Shown here piece by piece: positions 23,919 through 32,752 of a DNA stretch of 64,000 bases. Source of the DNA: Helianthus annuus (lineage: Eukaryota > Streptophyta > Magnoliopsida > Asterales > Asteraceae). The DNA lies in assembly GCF_002127325.2 (NCBI RefSeq), contig NC_035441.2, positions 52,642,663 through 52,706,662 of the forward strand. Direction: 5' to 3'. The notes below the pieces were generated by a model. That model did no database searches. It was not told the DNA's origin and saw nothing but the letters and a program-made list of their open reading frames with translations. Position numbers and translations under genes: made by a program. The stretch's first letter is position 1. Every line of letters begins with the position of its first letter.

Positions 23919-24117
23919 CAAACACTTTCCCACCTTTAATAAAGGGGTAAACTAGATCTATAATTTGAAAACTCACACTAAAACACCAAGAACACACACA
24001 CACAAACGCTCTAGACCACACGATTTTCACAAGACAAACTCTGGACCACACGATGAAGGTTAGTTTGTATTTCAAATTCTATTGCTTAATCTTCAACTTT
24101 TTTTTATTTTTGGTTTT

Positions 24118-24500
24118 ATTTCCGCCGTTTGTGGTGGTGTTGGGTTTGACGGTGGTGGGGGATTGACGGCGGTGGGGATTGACGAAGGTGGGGGATTGAC
24201 TGTGCTGGGGAATGACGGCGGTGGTGATTGACGGCTGTGGTGGTGGTGGTGGTGGTGGTTGTGGTGGTGGTGGTGATTGACGGCTGTGGTGGTGGTGGTG
24301 GTAGTGGTTATAGTTGTGGTGGTGGTGGTTGTGGTGGTGGTGGTGGTAGTGGTTATGGTTGTGGTGGTGGTAGTTGTGGTGGTTGTGGTGATTGACGGCT
24401 GTGTTGGTGGTGGTGGTGGTGATTGACGGCTGTGGTGGTGGTGGTGGTGATGGACGGCTGTGGTGGTGGTGGTGGTAGTTGTGGTGGTGGTGGTAGCATA
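24118..24500 (+). repeat. (GGT)n-rich low-complexity tract
   Basis: Imperfect GGTGGTGGT/GATTGACGGCTGT repeats. Open frames read through it on both strands are artefacts of the repeat. Confidence 0.9.
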
Positions 24501-24610
24501 ACCTTACCCGACTCCCGGCCCGACACGTTTGTCGGGTCTAGACTTATATCATCGTTTTTTTTTAAATGTGGATATGTTATTTTTATTATTATATTTATTA
24601 TTTTTAACAA
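24495..24610 (+). repeat. Direct repeat, partner near 25330-25440
   Basis: TACCCGAC(T/C)CCCGGCC(C/T)GAC and the following TCTAGA/CTAGAT...ATCGTTTTTTT...ATGT sequence occur in both places in the same orientation. Confidence 0.7.
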
Positions 24611-25492
24611 TATATTTTCGGATGTCGGGTCTAATGCTATAATTGTATGTCTTATTAACAGGATATCAAAAGTCGGTGTTTTGACGGTGGTGGTAGCGTA
24701 ATCCTTATGGAGAAGTACACTGCGTTCGTATTTCAGATTCAAACGCTTAACTGCGTTCGTATTCCAGATTCATGCACCGAAACGTCCACCAACGGCAATG
24801 CTTATGCGTCAGCAACCTGTGACGGTGGAAGTAGATATTTACCGGTGACTGTGAGGGTGAACTGGAATGTTCTTCCACCTCCACCAACGACAATGCTTCT
24901 GCGTCAGCAACCTCGAGGGAGAACTCCTTCTGTATGGATTGGTTCTTCATGCTGTGGAACCGGTTACTGAGAATTCTTCAGCAACAACGAGAGAGTGCCA
25001 GATCAGGTCGGAGGTTTACCGTGGAACGCGTCCTTAAACTTGATAGCAGCAATATGGTGACCGAATAGAGATCTGAATAACCGATACAGTTTGCAAGAAT
25101 TTAATAATATGTAACAGTTAACGATTTAGGGTTTAGGGTTCAGGGTTTAGTCGTTACATTTTGTATTAAAATGACATGTTTTTTGTATTAATATAAAACG
25201 GTGTTTCGTGTATTTATTGCCTTATGGTTAATAAATGACAAGTGAAAAATAATTAAAGACATTATAATAATTGGTAAATAAAAAATTTAACATTTTATAA
25301 TACACAAAATTCATTTCATAAAATATCGTCATGGGTCAAAAACCCTACCCGACCCCCGGCCTGACCCGTTTGCCGGGACTAGATATAACATCGTTTTTTT
25401 AATGTGCATATGTTTTATTATTATAAGTTGCATAAACTCTCAAGACATAACATTCCGCTAAATAACCAAAATACGAGAGTCATTACATTCGT

Positions 25493-25970
25493 TTACATAA
25501 GTTGCATAAACTTAAATACGGCTAACGACAAATACAAATACGGACAAAAAAAAAACAAAATCCAACAGATTATCAAACAGGTGTCCCTATTAAGAACGAC
25601 CCTTGAATTTTTATTTTCCATTTCTGCTACTTGCTCTTTATACATTCGAACCTCCTCTTTCAAATACTTGACTTTGTTTTCAAGAACTGCTTTCGTATCC
25701 ATCAAACCTCGGATGACTTGAACTGACCGAGGACACATGGGAGGGTCGATCCACGCAAAGAATTTGCACCGAGAACGCTGAAACCGAAGGCGAATTAATA
25801 TATATCATTACCACTATACAAACCATAATGCATAAGTTACAACAACCATTGCATCAAGATGTTTTTAAACTACATACCAATTGTACGCAGGTGTAAAATT
25901 GACGCCTAGGATTAATATCCGTCCAAGATGTTTTTACCCCAGCTTGCCTTCCACATCTACACATAACCAT
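25493..25970 (-). CDS. GRF-type zinc-finger protein with coiled coil and C-terminal membrane segment
   Basis: Two exons, 25970-25878 and 25777-25493, separated by a 100-bp intron (GTATGT..TTTCAG), give an intact 125-residue protein. Zinc ligands C4, C6 (MVMCRCG), C28 (FYTC) and C35 (SRCKFFAWIDPP) match the GRF finger. TSWTDINPRRQF stands for the signature, with Arg where the usual Gly is. A helix rich in E/K/V (residues 59-88) predicts a coiled coil, and residues 98-119 are a hydrophobic membrane anchor. GRF fingers bind single-stranded nucleic acid in better-studied proteins; the role of these small plant versions is not known. It is divergent from the leader at about 26400, with palindrome cluster 3 between them. 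It is the only intact gene of the MULE region apart from the recent insertion's gag. Confidence 0.85.
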
Positions 25971-26040
25971 TGTGAATGTGAAGATGGATATGGATTGCAC
26001 TTTCTCGTACGTAATACGTATTTGTTTAGAAAAAAAGGAC

Positions 26041-26327
26041 ACAATACGCCGCTCATAGCACAATGAGATGCGTATAAAGTACAAATTCCGACCACTTTTC
26101 CAGAAATAGTAAATACATATGCCTCACATAGTGCTATGAGGTCCGTATAACAAAAAGTTAGGTGGTGTATATGTCTCTCATTGACCTATACGGTCGTATA
26201 GGCTGACACCTTTTCAGAAAAATTAAATTCTTAAGCCCCTTATAGATCAATGAGGGCGGTATAGACTGACATACTTTTTTCAAAAAGTAAATAATACGCG
26301 TCATATAGATCAATGAGGGCCGTATAT
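26041..26327. promoter_or_regulatory. Palindrome cluster 3, between divergent transcription units
   Basis: Five copies: 26041-26076, 26117-26149, 26167-26201, 26236-26264 and 26294-26327, in mixed orientation, spaced about 55-75 bp. The cluster separates the GRF gene (leftward) from the leader exon at about 26400 (rightward). Confidence 0.6.
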
Positions 26328-26399
26328 GTTGTTTTTTTTACTTATTTACCAAGGACCTGCTCTTTGACGTATATACACCCAACTATATACCCAAAAAGG

Positions 26400-27380
26400 T
26401 CTTTGACCACACGAGACAACGTTGGACCACACAATGAAGATCCGGAAGTACACACACACGCATGGATTCTTTGTCTCTCGTATTGTTATCGCTCTCGTAT
26501 CTCTTCATACGCTCAGAGTATTTAAGGTTAGTTTGTATTTCCGTATTTTTATGTTTAATTTTCAATTTTTATCTCTGATTTTTATGGGTGGTGGGCTGTG
26601 GTGTTTGTGGGTGGTTAGGTGGTGTTGTGTAGTCGGTGATAGGCTGTGGTGTTTGTGGGTGGTGGGCTGTGGTGTTGAGGCGGTGGGTTGTGGTGGTTGA
26701 CGGTGGTGAGGTGGCGGGTTGTGGTAGGTTGTTGAGGTGGTTGAGGGTGGTAGGTTGTGGTGGTTGTTAAGGTGGTTGAGGGTGGTAGGTTGTGGTGGTG
26801 GTGGTGGTGGTGTGTTGTGGTAGTTGGGATGGTGGTTTTGGTGGTGGTTAGGTTGGTTGACGGTGGTGAGGTGGTGGGTTGTGGTAGGTTGTTGAGGTGG
26901 TTGAGGGTGGTAGGTTGTGGTGGTTGTTGAGGTGGTTGAGGGTGGTAGGTTGTGGTGGTGGTGGTGGTGTGTTGTGGTAGTTGGGATGGTGGTTTTGGTG
27001 GTGGTTAGGTTGTGGGTGGAAGGTGGTGGGCGGTGGGCGGTGGTGGGCGGCCGACTGGTGGTGGTGGTCGGCTGTGGTGGTAGTGGGTTGTCGGCTATGG
27101 TGGTGGTGGGTGGTCGGCTGTGGTGGTGGTGGTGGTGGTGTTGGTGGTGGTGGTGGTGGTGTTGGTGTTGGTGTTGTTTGTTTATTATATTTTACAATAT
27201 AATTTCTAATATCGAGTCTAACACTAAATTGTATGTTTTTTAACATGATATCGAAAGTCGGTGTTTTGACGGTGGTGGAAACGTAATTCTTATGGAGAAG
27301 TGCACTGCGTTCATATTTCAGATTCAAACGAGTACCTGAGCTCATATTTCAGATTCATGCGCCGGGACGTCGGTCTATGG
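26400..27380 (+). other. Second degenerate leader copy with GGT-rich intron-like tract
   Basis: A leader ends near 26528 at TTTAAG followed by GTTAGTTTGTATTTCCG, the same donor-like sequence as at 24060. Positions 26578-27170 are GGTGGTTGAGG-type low complexity. Exon-like sequence resumes at about 27240 (GATATCGAAAGTCGGTGTTT, ATGGAGAAGTGCACTGCG). Parallel to 23930-24780; no protein family recognised. Confidence 0.45.
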
Positions 27381-27591
27381 TGAGGTGCTTGGCGGTGGGG
27401 GATGCATCATCCAACATTAATTGCCAAGTCATCCGAAACTCCGACATTGTCAGATGTTACCGTGCAAATAGCACGGAACCCTCATATTGTCGATTCCTGG
27501 TGTAGTCTTGATAGCATCTACCGACGCGCGGCAGTTCCGTTACCGGCATCTACCGACGCCCGGTAGTTCCGTGACCACAATATACCATCAT

Positions 27592-27879
27592 GCGTCTGAA
27601 CCTGCTTTTAAACCGGACGGAATCTACAAAGAAACTGTTCGATTTTACGGTTTGTTTGAGAGCGTGATTCAGATACACAACGGTCTCTTTGCTTCGTCCA
27701 CTAGAACTATTTGTGTATGCATTCTTTTGGTAGTTAACAACCAAAAGAATGCATACACAAATAGTTCTAGTGGACGAAGCAAAGAGACCGTTGTGTATCT
27801 GAATCAGGTTCTCAAACAAACCGTGAAATCGAACAGTTTCTTCGTAGATTCCGTCCGGTTTAAAAGTCGGTTCAGACGC
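27592..27879. repeat. Near-perfect 144-bp inverted repeat
   Basis: The left arm 27592-27735 and right arm 27736-27879 pair almost throughout, with centre GTTAAC and only scattered mismatches. Transcribed, it would form a hairpin of about 140 bp. Nearly identical protein frames can be read on both strands for this reason, and neither is credible as a gene. Confidence 0.92.
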
Positions 27880-28031
27880 GCGATGAAATAACCGATTCTA
27901 TTCCCAACTCACGACATTACCTTGTATTTAAAATCTCAATTAATGAAGGGTTTGTCATAAGAACAGGTTCATCAAATCGAGAATCAACTTCTTCATCATA
28001 TTTTTCATGCATTTCCATTAGCCACAGTTGT

Positions 28032-28090
28032 ACGAAGAAACTGTTCGATTTCACGGTTTGTTTGAGAACCTGATTCAGATACACAACGGG
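28032..28090. repeat. Third copy of the inverted-repeat arm
   Basis: Same orientation as the left arm, but it carries the right arm's variants (TTCACGG, GAACCTG). It may be the source from which an inverted duplicate was made. Confidence 0.8.
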
Positions 28091-28680
28091 TTCGTGTGAA
28101 TCTAAGTAATAATATGTAATAGTTAGCGATTTAGTGTGTAGGGTTTAGGGGTTCGGCTATGTATTGTATTACATTTTGTATGAAAGTGTTGTGTTTTGTG
28201 TTATTTTATCAAACAATGTTCACTTACATTTGCGTTTTGGATTATAGAGAATTTGACGTTTTATAATAAAAAATGTAGAAGTTTTATAACACTAATTTAA
28301 AAAAAGTTGACCCGTTTTATACTAACACTTGATAAAAAATGTAGAAGTTTTATAATAGTAATTAAAAAAAAATTGACGTTTTATAATAATAATTAACTAA
28401 TAAAAATGTTGCCATTTTTCTAAATATATTAAATAAAAAATGACATTTATATACCTTCCTTTTATAACAATAAATAATAATATATAAATGTTTATATTTT
28501 TTTATTTTAACAACAATTTAAAAAATATATATATAAAGTTTTTTTAAATAATATTTCATCCCAATGAAAACCCACACATCCTCCTTAATTTTATTCCACA
28601 CAAAAGAGCCAATGATTGGGCAATCATTGGCTGACACCCAATCATTGACAATTAATAGGATGTGTGAAAAAGTAACCAAA
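28091..28680. other. AT-rich, no gene seen
   Basis: TAATAATAAAT-type sequence and several GACGTTTTATAATAA repeats. No ORF or recognised element. Confidence 0.6.
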
Positions 28681-28687
28681 AAGTAAA

Positions 28688-28757
28688 CGTATAGGGCAAT
28701 GAGGGGCTTATCAGGTGGGTCCATTTTCAGGCGTATAGGGCAATGAGGGGTGTATAG
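28688..28757. promoter_or_regulatory. Palindrome cluster 4
   Basis: CGTATAGGGCAATGAGGGG occurs at 28688-28706 and 28732-28750, the best-preserved copies in the window. They mark the right edge of the MULE region. Confidence 0.55.
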
Positions 28758-28886
28758 GGTTAGGGGATATGTGGATAAATTGCGGGAGATGTGTGGATAA
28801 CGAAAGCCTTTTTATTTTCTGTTGAATTACCAAATCCTCATTCGTTTGTTGAGATACTCTATCTTGTGTATTTGATTCCATCAAAT

Positions 28887-29340
28887 TGGTATCAAAGCCA
28901 TGTTTTTTTTTCTAATTCTGATAACTGATAAGAAGCAACCATCGAAAACGTTGTCAAAACTTGACTACTACAAATGGAGAAATCAAACTACCTAATGAAG
29001 GAATATGGGTCATGCATATAAATGTGATGCTACTAGTGTCGGGAACCCGATCAGTTAACGCATAATTTAAAATTTAGGGTGAGATGCGTCTGCACTGTTA
29101 AAAGAAGTTATAGATGTAGGGAATCAAGATCATATCAAACAGACAGGGCAATGGACGAAATTCTTGAATATATTGTCTATGGCATAAATCATGGTTCCCT
29201 CAAATAATATATGGTATGTGAATTGTACAAGAAAAATAAGTCATAATTAGTTATTTGAGCTTATGTAGATGATTTACTGTTACAAGTTGAAACAAGAAAG
29301 ACATAAACTTCAAGAACTGATGAAACACTTGTTAACACCG
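28887..29340 (+). mobile_element. Ty1/copia remnant
   Basis: TGGTATCAAAGCC at 28887-28899 looks like an initiator-tRNA primer site. It is followed by a decayed coding stretch. At 29262-29285 a frame reads YVDDLLLQ, the reverse-transcriptase active-site motif of copia elements. Everything between is deleted or full of stops. Confidence 0.5.
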
Positions 29341-30062
29341 GTGGTTAACTAGCTGGATCATCTCTTATGTGGGTTCAATCTCCTTCTCTACTCGCCAATG
29401 ACTAAGGTCCTGCAAAACAGCAACACCGTTAGCTCGTTAAGAGGAGAATATGGGGTTTCCCTCTTAACCGGGCTCCGGCGTGAGAATAAATACTGCTCTG
29501 AGGAAGAAAACAGTGTGTGTTGTGAGTGAAAGTGAGGAGAATAGAATGGATAACCTGAATGATGAAGGGTCCTATTTATAGCCGGAGGGTGAAGGAGGGA
29601 GGAGCGACCTTGCCAACTGTTATCGGGCGCCAGCTGTCCGACCAAGGGGAATATCCTCTTGGTCTCCTCTGCTGTGGTTAGGATAGTGGTCCATGTGGCG
29701 CACCGATATTCGTCCATGCTGGAGAAAACGTACTGCTGTTGTCGGTCTGCCCCCATATTTGTTGTAGGTCTACATGGCGCTCGATTACCGGTGACACGTG
29801 ACGTCCTTTCTGTCGGAAGGAGCATCTTGGGTGCCACCTTGATGTCTTCCAGAAGCTTCTGGATTTACTTGCTGATGTAGACGCCATGTTGGACGGAAAA
29901 ATTGGTGTGGTCCCTGCCATGTGGACATGGAGTTGGGACCATACCTCTTCAAGTCCCCTCAGTCCAGTGTGCCTTCTAGTTGAGTTGATCGTCTAGGAGA
30001 GATTCTGGACTTATAAGGGTAGTGGTTGTTTTTCTTTTTAGAGCTCATGTTGGTTATCTTGC
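29341..30062 (-). other. Promoter-like leader on the minus strand, element unknown
   Basis: Minus-strand CTATAAATAGG at 29571-29581 is followed downstream by a CT/CA-rich leader. No ORF of a known family was found. It may be part of an LTR or of the element that carried the ORF at 38838. Confidence 0.35.
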
Positions 30063-30525
30063 GAAATTGAGCCAAGATGGTGCACGACGCATGTTGGCAA
30101 CTATGCAAAGTTAGGCCCAATGGACGCGCGGCGCGTGGTGACAACTATGCAAAGTTGAGTCAAATGGACGCATGGCGCATGGCATATGATGGTAACCTTA
30201 TAAAGTTGAGCCAAGTGAACGCATGGCGCATGGCGTGTGATGGTAACCTTATAAAGTTGAGCCAAGTGGACGCATGGCGCATGGTGTATAATGGTAACTC
30301 TACAAAGTTGAGCCAAGTGGACGCATGGCTCATGGCGTGTGATGGTAACCTTATAAAGTTGAGACAAGTGGACGCATGGCGCATGGCGTATAATGGTAAC
30401 TCTACAAAGTTGAGCCAAGTGGATGCATGGCACATGGCGTGTGATGGTAACCATTTAAAGTTGAGCCAAGTTGACGCATGGCGTATGATGGTTCCTTCTG
30501 AAAGAAGTTTCCTTTCTTGGGGTGA
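30063..30525. repeat. 51-bp minisatellite, about nine copies
   Basis: The unit is built on AAAGTTGAGCCAAGTGGACG followed by CATGGCGCATGG and a TGATGGTAAC or AATGGTAAC end. The period of 51 is divisible by three, so all frames stay open on both strands. The resulting 117-152-residue frames are artefacts. Confidence 0.93.
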
Positions 30526-30657
30526 AGACAACTGACATGACCGTCTGATGTCTCTGTCTTTTGGAGATGAACAGTCGCCTTTTTAGATGTGTCAGTTGCT
30601 TTTTCGGTTCATGTCAGACGTGTCCCGCCCATGTTTCCGAAAAACAAGGCGACGGTT

Positions 30658-32350
30658 TGATGTGTGTAAAATGCAACGTATAAATCACATCAATTAAGGC
30701 ATAAAACTAACCCTTTTTGAGTACTAATGTTGGAAAAATAGTGTTTTTGTCTTCTTTTTGTATTTTCAGGATGAAATGAGCTCAAAATCACAAAAGAAGC
30801 AAAAAGACAACTAATTCTATCATAAATACAAGAAAAGGAACAAAAGTAGACTGCCCGGACCCTCAACGACACCTCCCAAGGCAAAGGAGAAGAAACAGAG
30901 TCTGAACACGCCCCGTGTCCAGCGAACACGGGGGCGTGCCCAGGAAGCAGCAGAAAAGACAAACCAGTAGAAGCTTCCATTGCCCACCACGGGGCCGTGT
31001 CCAGCGGGCACGGGGGCGTGGTGAAAGTACAGCAGGCGCATTAATTGTAATTCGCAATTACAATTAATGAAGAGAGAGAATGTCAGACGGGCACGGGGCC
31101 GTGTCCAGCGGACACGGGGCCGTGTCCAGCCTTCTGTTCAGCCTATAAATAGAGGAGCTTGGCTTCATTCTCTCTCATCCCTTGGCACACACCTCTCTCA
31201 CACTTCATCCACCACCCACCACCACCATAACACCATCATCCACCACCATCATCCATTGTCCATCGTAGAGTGTGTGAGTCGTCTCGGGATCCAAGATTGA
31301 TCGTAAGAGTTCTTGACAATCAAGGCCATGTTTGCCTAAGTCTCTTACATCACTTGGTGAAGACAAGTGTTTAGTATAATACTTTTTATTTTTAATCTTT
31401 TGCACTTTTTATTTGGTTTTGTATTAATGACTTTAATAACTAGTTACTTATGTTGAAGGTGATCATTCCTTATCGTTTGTCCGTGGTGTCTTGGCATTAT
31501 TTTACTGTCTATATAAAATAAAAGATTTTCACCATTCATATCTCCACGGTCTATATGGAGGTATGTTGGCTACCTGGTCGGGGGTTAAGGGAACGGTTTG
31601 GTAAGGGTCTTGCCCTTGTTCAGCGTTTAGAGGTCCTGCTTGGGACCTGGGTCAAATTTAGTAGGATCTCCTTCAATGCCCATAGGTATTGGATGGCCGG
31701 GATCCAAACTCTTTGGCCCCCTCATAAGTTAACTACTATTAATACTATAACCCGGCTATTTAGGACTGTATCCCTGCTGACTCAGACTACTTAGCCGAGG
31801 GTAACGTCACCGCCAAAAGCGGAGCCTACCACAATTTGCATTAATAACTTAATTCATTATCTTTCAATAATCCGACCCTTTAGGATTGTATCCTTGCTGA
31901 CTCAAACTACTGGGTTGAGGGTAACGTTGCCTTCAAAAGAGGGGCCTACTACAATAACTAAGATAATCTCTTAAACAAGTGCAAAAGTGCGAAAATAATC
32001 AAAGGTTATACTAATACACGTGTCGGATCCAAGTGATTCATCTTGTCTATCTGTTTTTATTTTATTTTATTTTTCAGCATTTTAGTTAGTTTTTATTTTT
32101 CTTAGTTTAAAACATTTTTCTCACTTTTTGATTTGATTAGACGTTGAGGATAAACCGGTATTAAAAGCTCTTGTGTCCTTGGACGACCTCGGTATCTTAC
32201 CAACACTATACTACGTCCACGATGGGTGCACTTGCCCATATGTGTGTTTAGTGTTAGTAAATATTGTGTTTTATAAATTTAAAACTTGGCTAAAAGTGTA
32301 AAAAGGGGCTTAAATATACATCAAAAATATATTACACTACACACGCATCA
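30658..32350 (+). repeat. 5' LTR of the gag-protease element
   Basis: 1693 bp. TATA box CCTATAAATAGAGG at about 31142-31155. Upstream of it lie paired CACGGGGCCGTGTCC-type motifs (30910-31135). No genes; open frames recur in the other LTR. Confidence 0.93.
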
Positions 32351-32356
32351 AGTTTT

Positions 32357-32374
32357 TGGCGCCGTTGCCGGGGA
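32357..32374 (+). other. Primer-binding site, tRNA-Asp type
   Basis: TGGCGCCGTTGCCGGGGA, six bases after the LTR. This is the usual Athila/Tat-type primer site. Confidence 0.9.
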
Positions 32375-32752
32375 CACAAGGATTTTAAGAAAGTTAGGAA
32401 TCAACGGCCTAATCATATTTTTATTTTTCTTTAATTTTTTAGGATTTTTTCTTAGATTTTCAGCTTCTGCAGAGCTCAGCACGGGGCCGTGCCTGGTCGG
32501 ACACGGGCCGTGCTCAGCATCGTTACTGGCAGTTTTTTGTTTTTCAAGTTACAGAAGGCTGACCACATGGCCGTGCCGGTGCAACACGGGGCCGTGTCCA
32601 ACTTCCAGTAACTGGGATCTGGAAAACAATCACTGCAACTCCGACCACGGGGCCGTGTTCACTCAACACGGGGCCGTGGTGAACCTTCTGACCAACATTC
32701 TTTTCTGTTTTTATTGCAGGACTTGGAACCCGACGCCAACCTCACATAGTGT

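Larger units (their letters stand above)
23930..25200 (+). other. Degenerate leader copy without an intact ORF
   Basis: A CA-rich leader ends at CACGATGAAG followed by GTTAGTTTGTATTTC (donor-like, about 24060). A GGT-rich tract (24118-24500) follows, then an exon-like stretch from about 24660 (AAGTCGGTGTTTTGACGG, then ATGGAGAAGTACACTGCG) that is homologous to 27240 onward. No protein family recognised. Short telomere-like TTTAGGG repeats occur at 25122-25150. Confidence 0.4.

Noticed and set aside
24353..27345. His/Thr/Pro-rich or Gly/Val/Trp-rich proteins
   Set aside because: Translations of GGT/ACC low-complexity DNA.
27487..27891. Plus and minus frames of 134 and 89 residues with near-identical sequence
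   Set aside because: Result of the inverted repeat at 27592-27879.
5880..28810. One giant MULE with terminal inverted repeats (ACATCCCCC near 5896, and ACATCTCCC on the minus strand near 28790)
   Set aside because: Similarity is about 10 of 13 bases and no target duplication was found; kept only as a possible link through the palindrome clusters.
30063..30525. Centromeric or satellite array
   Set aside because: Too short, single locus, and flanked by transposon sequence.
30077..30535. Proteins of 117-152 residues with 17-residue repeats
   Set aside because: The 51-bp minisatellite keeps every frame open.
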